Below are positions 10,526-21,979 of a stretch of DNA of 64,000 nt, in pieces. The stretch is from Pseudenterobacter timonensis (GTDB lineage Bacteria > Pseudomonadota > Gammaproteobacteria > Enterobacterales > Enterobacteriaceae). The stretch is from assembly GCF_900021175.1 (NCBI RefSeq), contig NZ_FCOP01000013.1, positions 248,001 through 312,000 on the forward strand. The letters run 5' to 3'. The translations under genes were made by a program, and so were the position numbers. Under the pieces are notes generated by a model, which did not search any database, was not told the DNA's origin, and was given only the letters and a program-made list of their open reading frames with translations. The number at the start of each line of letters is the position of its first letter. Positions within the stretch are counted from its first letter, which is position 1.

Positions 10526-11395
10526 ATGAACATGCTGGAAAAAATCCAGTTTCAACTGGAACACCTTAGCAAATCTGAGCGGAAAGTGGCTGAAGTCATT
10601 CTCGCCTCTCCTGCTCAGGCTATTCATTCAAGCATCGCCTCTCTGGCGCAGCAGGCGGGCGTCAGCGAGCCTACCGTCAACCGCTTTTGCCGCAGCCTGG
10701 ATACCCGGGGCTTTCCCGATTTTAAACTGCATCTGGCGCAGAGTCTGGCAAACGGTACGCCCTATGTAAATCGTAATGTTGATGAAGACGATAGCGTCGA
10801 AGCCTATACCGCGAAAATCTTTGAGTCGGCGATGGCCACCCTCGACCACGTTCGCCAGTCGCTGGATATGGCCTCGGTCAACCGGGCGGTGGATCTGCTC
10901 ACCCAGGCGAAAAAGATCGCCTTCTTCGGGCTCGGCTCGTCAGCCGCGGTGGCGCACGACGCCATGAACAAATTTTTTCGCTTCAACGTCCCGGTTATCT
11001 ATTCAGACGATATCGTGCTGCAGCGCATGAGCTGCATGAACTGCAGCGAGGACGATGTAGTGGTGCTCATCTCCCACACCGGGCGCACCAAAAGCCTGGT
11101 AGAGCTGGCGCAGCTGGCGCGGGAGAACGACGCGATGGTTATCGCCCTGACGACCGCCGGTACGCCGCTGGCGCGCGAGGCGACTCTCGCCCTCACCCTC
11201 GACGTGCCGGAAGATACCGACATGTATATGCCGATGGTCTCCCGCCTGGCGCAGCTGACGGTTATCGACGTGCTGGCCACCGGTTTTACGCTACGGCGAG
11301 GGACAAAATTCCGGGATAACTTGAAGCGGGTCAAAGAAGCGCTCAGGGAATCGCGTTTTGATAAAGAATTGCTGATTAAGGGCAATATAACTTAA
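10526..11395 (+). CDS. hexR: HexR, RpiR-family transcriptional repressor of hexose catabolism
   Basis: A 289-residue regulator with an N-terminal HTH_6 domain (about 1-77; the recognition region includes GVSEPTVNRFCRSL) and a C-terminal SIS phosphosugar domain (about 120-260; FFGLGSSAAVAHDAMNKF). The effector is 2-keto-3-deoxy-6-phosphogluconate in studied family members. The ATG at 10526 gives MNMLEKIQFQLEHL, matching E. coli HexR in start and length; the GTG at 10520 is possible but unneeded. It is divergent from zwf, its likely target, and upstream of pykA. Confidence 0.95.
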   Translation: MNMLEKIQFQLEHLSKSERKVAEVILASPAQAIHSSIASLAQQAGVSEPTVNRFCRSLDTRGFPDFKLHLAQSLANGTPYVNRNVDEDDSVEAYTAKIFESAMATLDHVRQSLDMASVNRAVDLLTQAKKIAFFGLGSSAAVAHDAMNKFFRFNVPVIYSDDIVLQRMSCMNCSEDDVVVLISHTGRTKSLVELAQLARENDAMVIALTTAGTPLAREATLALTLDVPEDTDMYMPMVSRLAQLTVIDVLATGFTLRRGTKFRDNLKRVKEALRESRFDKELLIKGNIT

Positions 11396-11504
11396 ATGCT
11401 TATAACAAGTTTGTAACTTCTTCAGGTATTCGGTAAGTTTCTTCACAGCACACCGAATCAATGTTCACGCAACACCAAAGTTGTTTCAGTCAACGGAGTA
11501 TTAC

Positions 11505-12947
11505 ATGTCCAGAAGGCTTCGCAGAACCAAGATCGTCACCACCTTAGGCCCGGCCACCGATCGCGATAATAACCTTGAGAAAATTATCGCTGCAGGCGCC
11601 AACGTGGTGCGCATGAATTTCTCCCACGGCACGCCAGAGGATCATAAATTACGCGCGGACAAGGTGCGTGAGATCGCCGCAAAATTAGGCCGTCACGTCG
11701 CCATCCTGGGCGACCTGCAGGGACCGAAAATCCGCGTTTCAACCTTCAAGGAAGGTAAAGTTTTCCTTAACATTGGCGACAAATTCCTGCTCGACGCCGA
11801 CCTGGGTAAAGGCGAAGGCGACAAAGATCGTGTGGGTATCGACTATAAAGGGCTGCCTGCCGACGTTGTGCCAGGGGATATCCTGCTGCTTGACGACGGC
11901 CGCGTGCAGCTAAAAGTGCTGGAAGTTCAGGGTATGAAGGTCTTTACCGAAGTGACCGTCGGCGGCCCGCTCTCGAACAACAAGGGTATCAACAAGCTCG
12001 GCGGCGGCCTCTCTGCCGAAGCGCTGACCGATAAAGATAAGGCTGACATCATTACGGCGGCGCAGATCGGGGTGGATTACCTCGCGGTCTCCTTCCCGCG
12101 CTGCGGCGAAGATCTGAACTACGCCCGCCGTCTGGCGCGCGACGCTGGCTGCGATGCGAAAATTGTCGCCAAGGTGGAACGTGCCGAAGCGGTCTGCAGC
12201 CAGGACGCGATGGATGACATTATCCTGGCCTCCGACGTGGTGATGGTGGCACGCGGCGATCTCGGCGTTGAGATTGGCGACCCGGAGCTGGTGGGTATCC
12301 AGAAAACGCTGATCCGCCGCGCACGTAAGCTGAACCGCGCCGTGATCACCGCCACCCAGATGATGGAGTCGATGATCACCAACCCGATGCCGACCCGTGC
12401 GGAAGTGATGGACGTGGCCAACGCCGTGCTGGATGGCACCGATGCGGTGATGCTCTCCGCAGAAACCGCTGCGGGCCAGTATCCGGCAGAAACCGTCGCC
12501 GCCATGGCGCGCGTCTGCCTTGGGGCGGAGAAGATCCCGAGCATCAACGTCTCCAAACACCGTCTGGATGTGCAGTTCGACAACGTGGAAGAGGCGATTG
12601 CCATGTCCGCGATGTATGCGGCTAACCACCTGAAAGGGGTTACGGCGATTATCACCATGACCGAATCTGGCCGCACCGCGCTGATGACCTCGCGCATCAG
12701 CTCTGGCCTGCCGATTTTCGCCATGTCCCGCCACGAGCGTACCCTTAACCTCACTGCCCTCTACCGTGGCGTAACGCCGGTCTACTTCGACAGCAATAAC
12801 GACGGCGTCGCTGCGGCGCACGACGCGGTCAACCTGCTGCGCGATAAAGGCTATCTGGTTTCCGGAGATATCGTTATCGTCACCCAGGGTGATGTGATGA
12901 GCACCATCGGCTCCACCAACACCACCCGCGTGCTGACCGTCGAATAA
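11505..12947 (+). CDS. pykA: Pyruvate kinase II
   Basis: A 480-residue glycolytic enzyme making pyruvate and ATP from phosphoenolpyruvate and ADP; the PykA isozyme is AMP-activated. [13 protein letters not shown] (about 6-18) is the N-terminal signature. The active-site lysine lies in [21 protein letters not shown] and the motif [16 protein letters not shown]. The chosen ATG at 11505 follows ACGGAGT and gives MSRRLRRTK, as in E. coli. It lies 109 bases after hexR, so it probably has its own promoter. A GC-rich hairpin follows the stop. Confidence 0.97.
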   Translation: MSRRLRRTKIVTTLGPATDRDNNLEKIIAAGANVVRMNFSHGTPEDHKLRADKVREIAAKLGRHVAILGDLQGPKIRVSTFKEGKVFLNIGDKFLLDADLGKGEGDKDRVGIDYKGLPADVVPGDILLLDDGRVQLKVLEVQGMKVFTEVTVGGPLSNNKGINKLGGGLSAEALTDKDKADIITAAQIGVDYLAVSFPRCGEDLNYARRLARDAGCDAKIVAKVERAEAVCSQDAMDDIILASDVVMVARGDLGVEIGDPELVGIQKTLIRRARKLNRAVITATQMMESMITNPMPTRAEVMDVANAVLDGTDAVMLSAETAAGQYPAETVAAMARVCLGAEKIPSINVSKHRLDVQFDNVEEAIAMSAMYAANHLKGVTAIITMTESGRTALMTSRISSGLPIFAMSRHERTLNLTALYRGVTPVYFDSNNDGVAAAHDAVNLLRDKGYLVSGDIVIVTQGDVMSTIGSTNTTRVLTVE

Positions 12948-12953
12948 GAACCG

Positions 12954-12973
12954 CCCTCTCCCACGGGAGAGGG
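12954..12973. terminator. Hairpin between pykA and lpxM ends
   Basis: CCCTCTCCC and GGGAGAGGG form a perfect nine-pair stem with a two-base loop between the convergent ends of pykA (12947) and lpxM (12978). No long T tract follows. It is related to the palindromes seen at other gene junctions in this window. Confidence 0.5.
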
Positions 12974-12977
12974 GTAA

Positions 12978-13949
12978 CTATTTCTTCGGGAACAGCTCTT
13001 TGCGCTTATAAGGCTCGGTTTCACCGGGCCTTCTTGTTTTCAGCAGCTTCAGGATCCAGGTGTACTGCTCCAGCTGCGGCCCCACCAGAATCTCCACCTC
13101 TTCGTTCATGCGTCGCGCGATGGTGTGATCGTCCGCGGTCAGCAGATCGTCCATTGGCGGGCGAACCACAATCGTCAGGCGGTGCGTTTTACCATCATAG
13201 ATGGGAAAAAGCGGAATAACGCGGGCGCGGCAGACCTTCATCAGACGGCCAATCGCCGGCAGGGTCGCTTTGTAGGTGGCAAAGAAATCGACAAATTCGC
13301 TGTGCTCCGGGCCATGATCCTGATCCGGCAGATAGTAGCCCCAGTAGCCCTGACGGACCGACTGGATAAAGGGCTTAATGCCGTCGTTACGGGCGTGCAG
13401 GCGGCCACCAAAGCGACGCCGTACCGTGTTCCAGACGTAGTCGAACACCTTGTTGCCCTGGTTATGGAACATGGCGGCCATCTTCTGTCCGCCGGCGGCC
13501 ATCAGCATCGCCGGAATATCGACGCCCCAGCCGTGCGGCACCAGGAAAATCACCTTTTCCTCGTTGCGCCGCATCTCCTCGATAATCTTCAGCCCCTGCC
13601 AGTCAACGCGATCGCGCAGCTTCTCCGGGCCGCGCAGCGCCAGCTCGCCCATCATCGCCATTGCCTGCGGCGCGGTGGTGTACATGGCATCCAGAATCGC
13701 TTCCCGTTCTGCTTCGCTCTTTTCAGGGAAGCAGTACAAGAGGTTGATTTGCGCGCGGCGGCGCGCGCTTTTGCCAAGCCGTCCGGCGATGCGCCCTATA
13801 TTGCCCAGAATGGGATCGCGCACCCTGGCCGGCAGCAGCGCCATTCCTGCAAAAGCGTAAACGCCCAGCCACGCGCCCCAGTGGCGCGGGTGGCGAAAGG
13901 ATTTTTCAAACTCGGGAATATATTCAATGTTGTTTTTTTTGTTTTCCAT
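12978..13949 (-). CDS. lpxM: Lipid A biosynthesis myristoyltransferase LpxM
   Basis: A 323-residue inner membrane acyltransferase that adds the last secondary (myristoyl) chain to lipid A. The HX4D catalytic motif is seen in VPHGWGVDIPAML (about 140). An N-terminal hydrophobic stretch (WLGVYAFAGMALLPA, about 25-39) anchors it. Sequence and length follow E. coli LpxM (MsbB). The start at 13949 gives MENKKNNIEYIPEFEKSF; the ORF extends 12 codons further, but those do not align. The C-terminus YKRKELFPKK is typical. Confidence 0.96.
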   Translation of the reverse strand: MENKKNNIEYIPEFEKSFRHPRHWGAWLGVYAFAGMALLPARVRDPILGNIGRIAGRLGKSARRRAQINLLYCFPEKSEAEREAILDAMYTTAPQAMAMMGELALRGPEKLRDRVDWQGLKIIEEMRRNEEKVIFLVPHGWGVDIPAMLMAAGGQKMAAMFHNQGNKVFDYVWNTVRRRFGGRLHARNDGIKPFIQSVRQGYWGYYLPDQDHGPEHSEFVDFFATYKATLPAIGRLMKVCRARVIPLFPIYDGKTHRLTIVVRPPMDDLLTADDHTIARRMNEEVEILVGPQLEQYTWILKLLKTRRPGETEPYKRKELFPKK

Positions 13950-14022
13950 GCTGGTTCCAGGGTCTGGGGGACGCAAAATTTTCAACAGATAGTGTAGCGA
14001 GGCACTTTGCCGCGCACAAAAG

Positions 14023-14054
14023 AAAAAGCCGGCACACGCCTGCGCCGGCTTTTG
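14023..14054 (-). terminator. Terminator downstream of mepM
   Basis: Read on the minus strand, AAAAGCCGGCG and its complement form a strong stem followed by CTTTTTCTTTT. It lies 13 bases past the mepM stop and before lpxM. Confidence 0.75.
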
Positions 14055-14066
14055 AGAAACGCCTGA

Positions 14067-15386
14067 TTAATCGAAGCGCAGCTGCGGCAGAACCTCTTTG
14101 ACCTGCGCCAGGTACTCGCTACGGTCTTTACCGGTGAGCCCTTCGGTACGCGGCAGTTTCGCCGTCAGCGGGTTAACCGCCTGCTGGTTAATCCATACCT
14201 CATAGTGCAGGTGCGGGCCGGTTGAACGGCCGGTATTGCCCGACAGCGCGATGCGATCGCCACGCTTGACCTTCTGCCCCGGCTTCACCAGCAGCTTACG
14301 CAGGTGCATATAGCGGGTGGTGTAGGTGCGACCGTGACGGATGGCGACGTAGTAACCGGCGGCGCCGCTACGTTTCGCCACGACCACCTCGCCATCACCC
14401 ACCGCCAGTACCGGCGTACCTTGCGGCATGGCGAAGTCAACGCCACGGTGCGGCGCCACGCGCCCGGTCACCGGATTGAGACGACGCGGGTTAAAGTTGG
14501 AGGAGACGCGGAACTGTCTGGATGTCGGGAAGCGCAGGAAGCCTTTCGCCAGCCCGGTACCGTTGCGATCGTAGAATTTGCCATCCTCGGCGCGGATAGC
14601 GTAATAATCTTTTCCTGCGGAGCGTAAACGCACCCCCAGCAGCTGGCTCTGTTCGCGCTTGCCGTCGAGCATTTCGCGCGACATCAACACCGAGAACTCG
14701 TCGCCTTTTTTCAGCTTCCGGAAGTCCATCTGCCACTGCATCGCTTTAATAACGGCGCTGATCTCGCCGCTGGTGAGGCCGGCACTCCGTGCGCTGGCGA
14801 CGAAACTGCCGCCCACGGTGCCGCTTAAGACGTTATTCACCCAGTCACCCTGCTGCAGGGCGCTGGTCATTTTAAAGGCGTTACCCTGGCGATCGTAGGT
14901 ACGCGTTTCCCGGCGGGACATCTCCCAGGTCAGACGCTGCAGATCGCCATCGTCCGTCAGGGTCCAGGAGAGCTGCTGACCAATTTTCAGGTTACGCAAA
15001 TCCTTGTCCGACGCGGCCAGCTGGCTGATGTCGCTCATATCAATGCCGTACTGATTGAGAATACTGCTCAGCGTATCGCCCGTTGATACGACATACTCAT
15101 GTATTCCCGCTTCATTAGCGGTTTTATCGTCCAGTTCATCCTGCGGAATGGCCTCATCTTCCTGAGCGGCCTGATCGATAGGCTCGCTCGCCTCCGGCAG
15201 TAAAGAACGAATTTCGTTCTTCTCAAGCTCGATGGTTTTAACGATGGGGGCAGTGTTAGGGTGATACACATAGGGCCGCCAGACGGCGACCGCTAAGGTA
15301 AGAACAGTAAGGGACCCCAGCATAACGCGGTGGGGTCGGGGCAGATTATTAAATGCCAGGGCGACAGAGCGGGCTATCTGTTGCAC
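14067..15386 (-). CDS. mepM: Murein DD-endopeptidase MepM
   Basis: A 439-residue M23 zinc peptidase that cuts D-Ala-mDAP crosslinks so the sacculus can expand. An N-terminal membrane segment (about 20-37) is followed by a LysM domain beginning HEYVVSTGDTLSSILNQYG (about 95-113). The LytM domain has zinc ligands in HRGVDFAMP (about 314) and GPHLHYEVW (about 393). It is near-identical to E. coli MepM (YebA) and one residue shorter. It lies 15 bases after znuA on the same strand, suggesting readthrough from the zinc-regulated gene; MepM itself needs zinc. Confidence 0.96.
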   Translation of the reverse strand: MQQIARSVALAFNNLPRPHRVMLGSLTVLTLAVAVWRPYVYHPNTAPIVKTIELEKNEIRSLLPEASEPIDQAAQEDEAIPQDELDDKTANEAGIHEYVVSTGDTLSSILNQYGIDMSDISQLAASDKDLRNLKIGQQLSWTLTDDGDLQRLTWEMSRRETRTYDRQGNAFKMTSALQQGDWVNNVLSGTVGGSFVASARSAGLTSGEISAVIKAMQWQMDFRKLKKGDEFSVLMSREMLDGKREQSQLLGVRLRSAGKDYYAIRAEDGKFYDRNGTGLAKGFLRFPTSRQFRVSSNFNPRRLNPVTGRVAPHRGVDFAMPQGTPVLAVGDGEVVVAKRSGAAGYYVAIRHGRTYTTRYMHLRKLLVKPGQKVKRGDRIALSGNTGRSTGPHLHYEVWINQQAVNPLTAKLPRTEGLTGKDRSEYLAQVKEVLPQLRFD

Positions 15387-15401
15387 GTATTCACTTCCTC
15401 G

Positions 15402-16346
15402 TTAATCTCCTTTCAGGCAGCTGGCATACTGGTTCGCCAGTTGGCTGAGGAACTGCGAATAGCTCGCTTTACCCAACTGGATATTCATACCAAGCGGATC
15501 CAGGGTTCCCATGCGCACGGAAGTTCCCCTGGCCACGGCTTCTACAACCGCTGGCCTGAACTGTGGCTCAGCAAAAACGCAGGTTGCTTTTTGCTCAACC
15601 AACTCTGTTCTGATTTCATGTAAACGCTGCGCACCGGGCTGAATCTCAGGGTTGACGGTAAAGTGACCCAGCGGGGTCAGACCATAGTGTTTTTCGTAGT
15701 AGCCATAGGCATCATGAAAAACGAAATACCCTTTACCTTTCACCGGTGCGAGCTCGCGACCTACCTGCTCATCGGTCGAGGCTAATTTTGCCTCAAAATC
15801 CTTCAGGTTGGCGTCGAGTTTGGCTCGACTTTGCGGCATAAGTTCCACTAATTTATCGTGGATTGCAACCGCCGACAGGCGCGCTATCTCCGGGGAGAGC
15901 CAGAGATGCATGTTGTACTCGCCGTGATGGTGATGTTCATCACTTTTTTCGCCTTCAGCGTGTGCATGTTCATGTTCATCTTCGTCGTCATCGCTCCCCT
16001 TCATGAGCAGCGGTTTTACGCCGGAGAGTTCGGAAATTGTCACTTTATGCGCATCGGGAACCTTCTGCGCTGACTTCTGCATAAAGGCTTCCATCTCCGG
16101 GCCGATCCAGACCACTAAGTCTGCGTTCTGTAAGCGTTTTACATCAGAAGGACGCAAGGAATAATCGTGCTCGGAAGCACCGTCTGGCAGCAGAACCTGG
16201 GTCTCTGTTACCCCGTCGGCAATGGCGGCGGCGACAAAACCGAGCGGTTTAAGCGAAGCCACTACGGCCGCGCTGGCATTCGTTGCGGTTACGCTCAAAA
16301 AAGCGGCTGAGAGTCCAGCGAAAAGAAGCGTATTTTTATGTAACAT
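15402..16346 (-). CDS. znuA: High-affinity zinc ABC transporter, periplasmic binding protein
   Basis: A 314-residue cluster A-I binding protein that delivers Zn2+ to ZnuB/ZnuC. A signal peptide ([16 protein letters not shown] to about residue 26) precedes the mature chain. Zinc ligands are expected at the histidine in [13 protein letters not shown] and later histidines. A His/Asp/Glu-rich loop (about 118-143, with [10 protein letters not shown] and EHHHHGEY) is typical of ZnuA. The start at 16346 was chosen for the signal peptide; upstream codons run into the Zur box. It is divergent from znuC. Confidence 0.97.
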   Translation of the reverse strand: MLHKNTLLFAGLSAAFLSVTATNASAAVVASLKPLGFVAAAIADGVTETQVLLPDGASEHDYSLRPSDVKRLQNADLVVWIGPEMEAFMQKSAQKVPDAHKVTISELSGVKPLLMKGSDDDEDEHEHAHAEGEKSDEHHHHGEYNMHLWLSPEIARLSAVAIHDKLVELMPQSRAKLDANLKDFEAKLASTDEQVGRELAPVKGKGYFVFHDAYGYYEKHYGLTPLGHFTVNPEIQPGAQRLHEIRTELVEQKATCVFAEPQFRPAVVEAVARGTSVRMGTLDPLGMNIQLGKASYSQFLSQLANQYASCLKGD

Positions 16347-16376
16347 AATGCGTCCAATCATCGTCATGAATAAGTG

Positions 16377-16397
16377 GAATGTGATATTATAACATTC
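16377..16397. promoter_or_regulatory. Zur box between znuA and znuCB
   Basis: GAATGTGATATTATAACATTC is an almost perfect palindrome matching the enterobacterial Zur operator GAAATGTTATANTATAACATTTC. It is centred in the 77-base gap between the divergent znuA and znuC starts, so one zinc-loaded Zur site can control both directions. Confidence 0.88.
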
Positions 16398-16423
16398 GAT
16401 GAGTTCTGCAAGCATAAAATAAT

Positions 16424-17179
16424 ATGACTAGTTTAGTTTCACTCGAAAAAATTTCTGTCTCGTTCGGCCAGCGCCGCGTGCTCTCTGAGATTTCGCTGGA
16501 TCTGAAGCCGGGGAAAATTCTTACCCTGCTTGGCCCCAACGGCGCGGGGAAATCAACGCTGGTGCGCGTGGTACTGGGGCTGGTAGCACCTGATGAAGGC
16601 GTCATCAAGCGCGACGGTCAGTTGCGCATTGGCTATGTGCCGCAAAAGCTTAACCTGGACGCCACCCTGCCGCTGACGGTCAGCCGCTTTCTCCGGTTAC
16701 GCCCCGGAACGCGCAAAGAGGATATTTTGCCGGCGCTCAAGCGCGTACAGGCGGGACATCTTATCGAAGCGCCGTTACAAAAGCTCTCCGGGGGCGAAAC
16801 CCAGCGCGTGCTGCTGGCGCGGGCGCTTCTTAACAAACCGCAGCTGCTGGTGCTGGATGAGCCCACCCAGGGGGTGGACGTTAACGGCCAGGTGGCGCTT
16901 TACGATCTGATCGACCAGCTGCGTAAGGAGCTGAACTGCGCGGTGCTGATGGTCTCCCACGATCTCCATCTGGTAATGGCGAAAACGGACGAAGTGCTCT
17001 GTCTGAATCACCACATTTGCTGTTCCGGTACGCCGGAAGTGGTCTCCACGCACCCGGAATTTATCTCCATGTTTGGCCCCCGCGGGGCCGAGCAGCTTGG
17101 CATCTATCGCCATCATCACAACCACCGCCATGATTTACAGGGACGAATCGTCCTGCGTCGGGGAAATAGACACTCATGA
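16424..17179 (+). CDS. znuC: Zinc ABC transporter ATP-binding protein
   Basis: A 251-residue ABC ATPase powering zinc import with ZnuB. Walker A is GPNGAGKST (about 38-46), the ABC signature [15 protein letters not shown] (about 121), Walker [13 protein letters not shown] (about 143), and the switch histidine lies in MVSHDLH. The histidine-rich C-terminus ([11 protein letters not shown], about 227-237) is usual for ZnuC. It overlaps znuB by four bases (ATGA), showing translational coupling. It starts 27 bases from the Zur box. Confidence 0.97.
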   Translation: MTSLVSLEKISVSFGQRRVLSEISLDLKPGKILTLLGPNGAGKSTLVRVVLGLVAPDEGVIKRDGQLRIGYVPQKLNLDATLPLTVSRFLRLRPGTRKEDILPALKRVQAGHLIEAPLQKLSGGETQRVLLARALLNKPQLLVLDEPTQGVDVNGQVALYDLIDQLRKELNCAVLMVSHDLHLVMAKTDEVLCLNHHICCSGTPEVVSTHPEFISMFGPRGAEQLGIYRHHHNHRHDLQGRIVLRRGNRHS

Positions 17180-17961
17180 TTGAACTTTTACTGCCCGGCT
17201 GGCTGGCCGGGATTATGCTTGCCTGCGCCGCGGGGCCGCTGGGATCGTTTGTGGTCTGGCGCCGGATGTCCTATTTCGGCGATACCCTGGCCCACGCCTC
17301 CCTGCTGGGGGTCGCTTTCGGGCTGCTGCTGAACGTCAATCCGTTTTATGCGGTGATTGTCGTCACGCTACTGCTGGCCGCCGGGCTGGTGTGGCTGGAG
17401 AAACGCCCCCACCTTGCCGTGGATACGCTGCTCGGCATTATGGCTCATAGCGCCCTGTCGCTGGGGCTGGTAGTGGTGAGCCTGATGTCGAATATACGTG
17501 TCGATCTGATGGCCTATCTGTTTGGCGATCTGCTGGCGGTGACGCCGGAGGATTTGATTGCCATTGCCATTGGCGTGGTTGTGGTGCTGCTGATTCTGCT
17601 GTGGCAGTGGCGCAACCTGCTGGCGATGACCGTCAGCCCGGATCTGGCCTTTGTGGATGGGGTGAAGCTGCAGCGGGTGAAGCTGCTGCTGATGCTGGTG
17701 ACTGCCCTGACCATCGGCGTGGCGATGAAATTTGTCGGTGCGCTGATTATTACCTCGCTGCTGATTATCCCGGCTGCCACCGCCCGCCGTTTTGCCCGTA
17801 CCCCGGAGCAGATGGCGGGTGTGGCGGTGATTGTCGGGATGGTTGCCGTCACAGGAGGGTTAACCTTCTCGGCGTTCTATGACACGCCAGCGGGCCCGTC
17901 GGTGGTACTCTGCGCGGCGCTGCTTTTTATCTTCAGTATGCTGAAGAAACCTGCCAGCTAG
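17176..17961 (+). CDS. znuB: Zinc ABC transporter permease
   Basis: A 261-residue inner membrane permease of the ABC-3 (metal) family with about eight hydrophobic segments. It passes Zn2+ from ZnuA into the cytoplasm. [25 protein letters not shown] starts the chain (quoted only for orientation to the first membrane segment), and [17 protein letters not shown] is the coupling loop. The length equals E. coli ZnuB. It is the second gene of znuCB, and no other gene follows on this strand before the repeat array near ruvB. Confidence 0.96.
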   Translation: MIELLLPGWLAGIMLACAAGPLGSFVVWRRMSYFGDTLAHASLLGVAFGLLLNVNPFYAVIVVTLLLAAGLVWLEKRPHLAVDTLLGIMAHSALSLGLVVVSLMSNIRVDLMAYLFGDLLAVTPEDLIAIAIGVVVVLLILLWQWRNLLAMTVSPDLAFVDGVKLQRVKLLLMLVTALTIGVAMKFVGALIITSLLIIPAATARRFARTPEQMAGVAVIVGMVAVTGGLTFSAFYDTPAGPSVVLCAALLFIFSMLKKPAS

Positions 17962-18017
17962 ACGCCTGCCCGGTGGCGCTTCGCTTACCGGGCCTACAAA
18001 ATCTTTCCCGCCAAAGC

Positions 18018-19263
<1,246 letters not shown>

Positions 19264-19268
19264 TTACC

Positions 19269-19880
19269 TCACAATGCAGCGCGCAGCGCTTCACGAATCA
19301 GAGTCTCACTGTTGGCGTCCGGTCTGGCGATTTTACTCACCATCCGGCTCGCTTCCTGCGGTTTATAGCCCAGCGCAACCAGCGCGGCAACCGCTTCCTG
19401 CTCCGCATCGTCCGCCGACGGCGCCGCAGGCGAGGTAAGCACCAGATCGGCCGCCGGGGTAAAGAGATCCCCGTGCAGCCCTTTGAAGCGATCTTTCATC
19501 TCTACAATCAGACGCTCGGCGGTCTTTTTGCCGATACCCGGCAGCTTGACCAGCGCGGCGGGATCTTCGCGCTCAACGGCATTGACAAACTGCTGCGCCG
19601 ACATGCCCGAAAGAATGGCCAGCGCCAGCTTGGGACCTACACCGTTGGTCTTGATAAGCTCGCGAAAAAGGGTGCGCTCCTGCTTGTTGTTGAAACCATA
19701 AAGCAGCTGGGCGTCTTCTCGCACCACGAAATGGGTAAAGACAATCGCCTCCTGCCCGGCGTCAGGCAGTTCATAAAAGCAGGTCATCGGCATATGGACT
19801 TCATAACCTACGCCTCCCGCCTCAAGCAGCACTAACGGGGGTTGTTTTTCAAGGATGATGCCTCTGAGTCTGCCTATCAC
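19269..19880 (-). CDS. ruvA: Holliday junction branch migration protein RuvA
   Basis: A 203-residue junction-binding protein that forms the tetramer platform for RuvB. The N-terminal OB fold starts [20 protein letters not shown]. The tandem helix-hairpin-helix region contains [18 protein letters not shown] and [19 protein letters not shown]. The acidic pin lies in the OB domain, and domain III at the C-terminus binds RuvB. The length equals E. coli RuvA. In E. coli the ruvAB operon is LexA-controlled; no clear SOS box was found here because the ERIC element fills much of the upstream gap. Confidence 0.97.
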   Translation of the reverse strand: MIGRLRGIILEKQPPLVLLEAGGVGYEVHMPMTCFYELPDAGQEAIVFTHFVVREDAQLLYGFNNKQERTLFRELIKTNGVGPKLALAILSGMSAQQFVNAVEREDPAALVKLPGIGKKTAERLIVEMKDRFKGLHGDLFTPAADLVLTSPAAPSADDAEQEAVAALVALGYKPQEASRMVSKIARPDANSETLIREALRAAL

Positions 19881-19918
19881 GTCGCGCTCCTGCGTTCTGG
19901 AAAATATTTACTGACGAC

Positions 19919-20046
19919 ATATACCCTAAATAATTCGAGTTGTAGGAAGGCGGCAAGGGAGTGAATCCCCAGGAGCTTACATTAGTAAGTGACTGGGGTG
20001 AGCGAGTGCAGCCAACGCACATACAACTTGAAGTATGACGGGTATA
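19919..20046. repeat. ERIC (enterobacterial repetitive intergenic consensus) element
   Basis: A full-length element of about 127 bases. It contains AAGTAAGTGACTGGGGTGAG (19984-20003 region) and GTGAATCCCCAGGAGCTTAC, the two arms used to define ERIC. The ends are complementary (ATACCCTAAATAATTCGAGTT and CAACTTGAAGTATGACGGGTAT). It lies between ruvA and ruvC, where E. coli has yebB. Confidence 0.93.
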
Positions 20047-20047
20047 A

Positions 20048-20076
20048 TAAAAAAAGGCTGGATAAACATCCAGCCT
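20048..20076 (-). terminator. Terminator downstream of ruvC
   Basis: On the minus strand AGGCTGGATGTTTATCCAGCCT forms a nine-pair stem with a four-base loop, followed by TTTTTTTTAT. It begins about 10 bases past the ruvC stop and adjoins the ERIC element. Confidence 0.85.
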
Positions 20077-20085
20077 GATTTGAGA

Positions 20086-20607
20086 TTATCGTAACCGCCC
20101 GCGTGCCAGATTGAGACGCGACTCGCTCATCTGCATCGCATTCTGACTGACGTGGCAGTGGGTGATGGCGATAGCCAGCGCATCGGCGGCGTCCGCCTGG
20201 GGGTTCGCGGGGAGCTTCAGCAGGGTACGCACCATGTGCTGCACCTGGCTCTTCTCCGCGCTCCCGATCCCTACCACGGTCTGCTTGACCTGACGGGCGG
20301 CATATTCGAATACCGGCAAATCCTGGTTCACGGCGGCGACAATCGCCACGCCGCGCGCCTGGCCGAGTTTCAGCGCCGAATCGGCATTTTTCGCCATAAA
20401 GACCTGCTCAATGGCGAAATAGTCGGGCTGAAACTGGGTGATGATCTCCGTCACGCCCGCATAAATGAGCTTGAGACGCGACGGAAGATCGTCCACTTTG
20501 GTGCGAATGCAGCCGCTGCCCAGATAGGTCAGCTGCCGTCCCACCTGGCGGATCACGCCATAACCGGTTATGCGGGAGCCGGGGTCAATGCCGAGAATAA
20601 TGGACAT
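20086..20607 (-). CDS. ruvC: Crossover junction endodeoxyribonuclease RuvC
   Basis: A 173-residue RNase H-fold resolvase that nicks Holliday junctions symmetrically. Catalytic acidic residues lie in [11 protein letters not shown] (Asp about 7), [10 protein letters not shown] (Glu about 66) and [14 protein letters not shown] (Asp about 138 and 141). It is almost identical to E. coli RuvC. The ATG at 20607 gives the standard length; a GTG directly before it (20610) is the alternative. It follows yebC by 34 bases, as in the E. coli yebC-ruvC unit. Confidence 0.97.
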   Translation of the reverse strand: MSIILGIDPGSRITGYGVIRQVGRQLTYLGSGCIRTKVDDLPSRLKLIYAGVTEIITQFQPDYFAIEQVFMAKNADSALKLGQARGVAIVAAVNQDLPVFEYAARQVKQTVVGIGSAEKSQVQHMVRTLLKLPANPQADAADALAIAITHCHVSQNAMQMSESRLNLARGRLR

Positions 20608-20641
20608 CACGCCCCTCCCGTCAACGGTTTAAGGACTCTCA

Positions 20642-21382
20642 TCAGAGAGTCGCTGCCACCTCGTCAGAGATCTCCCCGTTATGGTAGACCTCCTGCACGT
20701 CGTCGCAATCTTCGAGCATGTCGATCAGACGCAGCAGCTTCGGCGCGGTTTCCGCGTCCATATCCGCTTTGGTGGACGGGATCATGGAAACTTCGGCGTT
20801 GTCCGCCTTCAGGCCCGCCGCTTCCAGCGCGTCGCGTACGGCACCCATCTCTTCCCAGGCGGTGTAGACGTCAATCGCGCCATCATCGTAGGTCACCACA
20901 TCTTCCGCACCCGCTTCCAGCGCCGCTTCCATGATTACATCTTCATCGCCTTTCTCGAAGGAGATGACCCCTTTTTTGCTGAAGAGGTAGGCCACGGAGC
21001 CGTCGGTGCCAAGGTTACCGCCGCATTTGCTGAAGGCGTGACGCACTTCGGCAACGGTACGGTTACGGTTGTCGGAGAGGCACTCTACCATCACGGCGGT
21101 ACCGCCAGGGCCGTAGCCTTCATAGATGATGGTTTCCATGTTCGCGTCTTCATCGCCGCCCACGCCACGGGCGATAGCGCGGTTCAGGGTGTCACGCGTC
21201 ATGTTGTTAGAGAGCGCTTTATCAACCGCTGCGCGCAGACGTGGGTTAGAGGCCGGATCGGCGCCGCCCAGACGCGCCGCTGTCACCAGCTCGCGAATGA
21301 TTTTGGTAAAGATTTTACCGCGCTTGGCATCCTGTGCCGCTTTACGGTGTTTGGTGTTGGCCCACTTACTATGACCTGCCAT
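20642..21382 (-). CDS. yebC: YebC, TACO1/YebC-family protein
   Basis: A 246-residue protein, [21 protein letters not shown] at its start, of the very conserved YebC/PmpR/TACO1 family. E. coli YebC has been described as a DNA-binding regulator, and family members are linked to ribosome rescue at proline stretches. The sequence does not decide between these roles. Three-domain architecture and length are standard. The gene lies between nudB and ruvC on the same strand and is preceded by GGATATTTTT with an AGGA ribosome site. Confidence 0.95.
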   Translation of the reverse strand: MAGHSKWANTKHRKAAQDAKRGKIFTKIIRELVTAARLGGADPASNPRLRAAVDKALSNNMTRDTLNRAIARGVGGDEDANMETIIYEGYGPGGTAVMVECLSDNRNRTVAEVRHAFSKCGGNLGTDGSVAYLFSKKGVISFEKGDEDVIMEAALEAGAEDVVTYDDGAIDVYTAWEEMGAVRDALEAAGLKADNAEVSMIPSTKADMDAETAPKLLRLIDMLEDCDDVQEVYHNGEISDEVAATL

Positions 21383-21409
21383 AAAAATATCCTCAAAGAG
21401 CGCGCCTTT

Positions 21410-21862
21410 TCAGGCAGCGTTAATTACAAATTCTTCAATCGCCTGCCGGTTGCTCCACGACTTGGTCAGCGCGGCGGCTTCCGCCGCATCCACCCAGCGG
21501 TAGGTAAGGTGTTCGGTGAACACAATCTCCCGTTCGTGGGGGAGCGCGAGACAGAACCACGATTCCGTATTGCGCTCAATACCCGGCGCATAGCGATGAC
21601 GTAAATGGCTAAAAATTTCAAACTCCACCGTGCGCTGACAGTCCTTCAGGGTCAGTTGCTCGCGAGCAACGTCAATGGTGACCTCTTCCTTTACTTCACG
21701 CGCGGCGGCCTGCGGCGCGGTCTCCCCCTCTTCCACGCTGCCGGTAACCGACTGCCAGAAATCGGGATCGTCGCGCCGCTGCAACATCAGCACCCGCTTC
21801 GTGTCCTGGGCGTAAATTACAACTAAGACAGAAACGGGACGCTTATACACTTTATCCTTCAC
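21410..21862 (-). CDS. nudB: Dihydroneopterin triphosphate diphosphatase NudB
   Basis: A 150-residue Nudix hydrolase that removes pyrophosphate from dihydroneopterin triphosphate in folate synthesis. The Nudix box runs from GSVEEGETAPQAAAREVKEE (about 39-58). A GTG start at 21862 is chosen: it follows AAAGAGGCAGC and gives the E. coli-like VKDKVYKRPVSVLVV. The frame stays open a further 19 codons to 21919, but that extension does not match. It lies 117 bases after aspS and before yebC on the same strand. Confidence 0.94.
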   Translation of the reverse strand: MKDKVYKRPVSVLVVIYAQDTKRVLMLQRRDDPDFWQSVTGSVEEGETAPQAAAREVKEEVTIDVAREQLTLKDCQRTVEFEIFSHLRHRYAPGIERNTESWFCLALPHEREIVFTEHLTYRWVDAAEAAALTKSWSNRQAIEEFVINAA

Positions 21863-21979
21863 GCTGCCTCTTTGTTGGCTGCCTTCGTTCATCCCATTCA
21901 CATAGTTATCTATACTCATGGGAGTTCACTCAGTTGCCGCCGCGATGCAGCGCGAATGATGTCGTGTATATATGCCATA

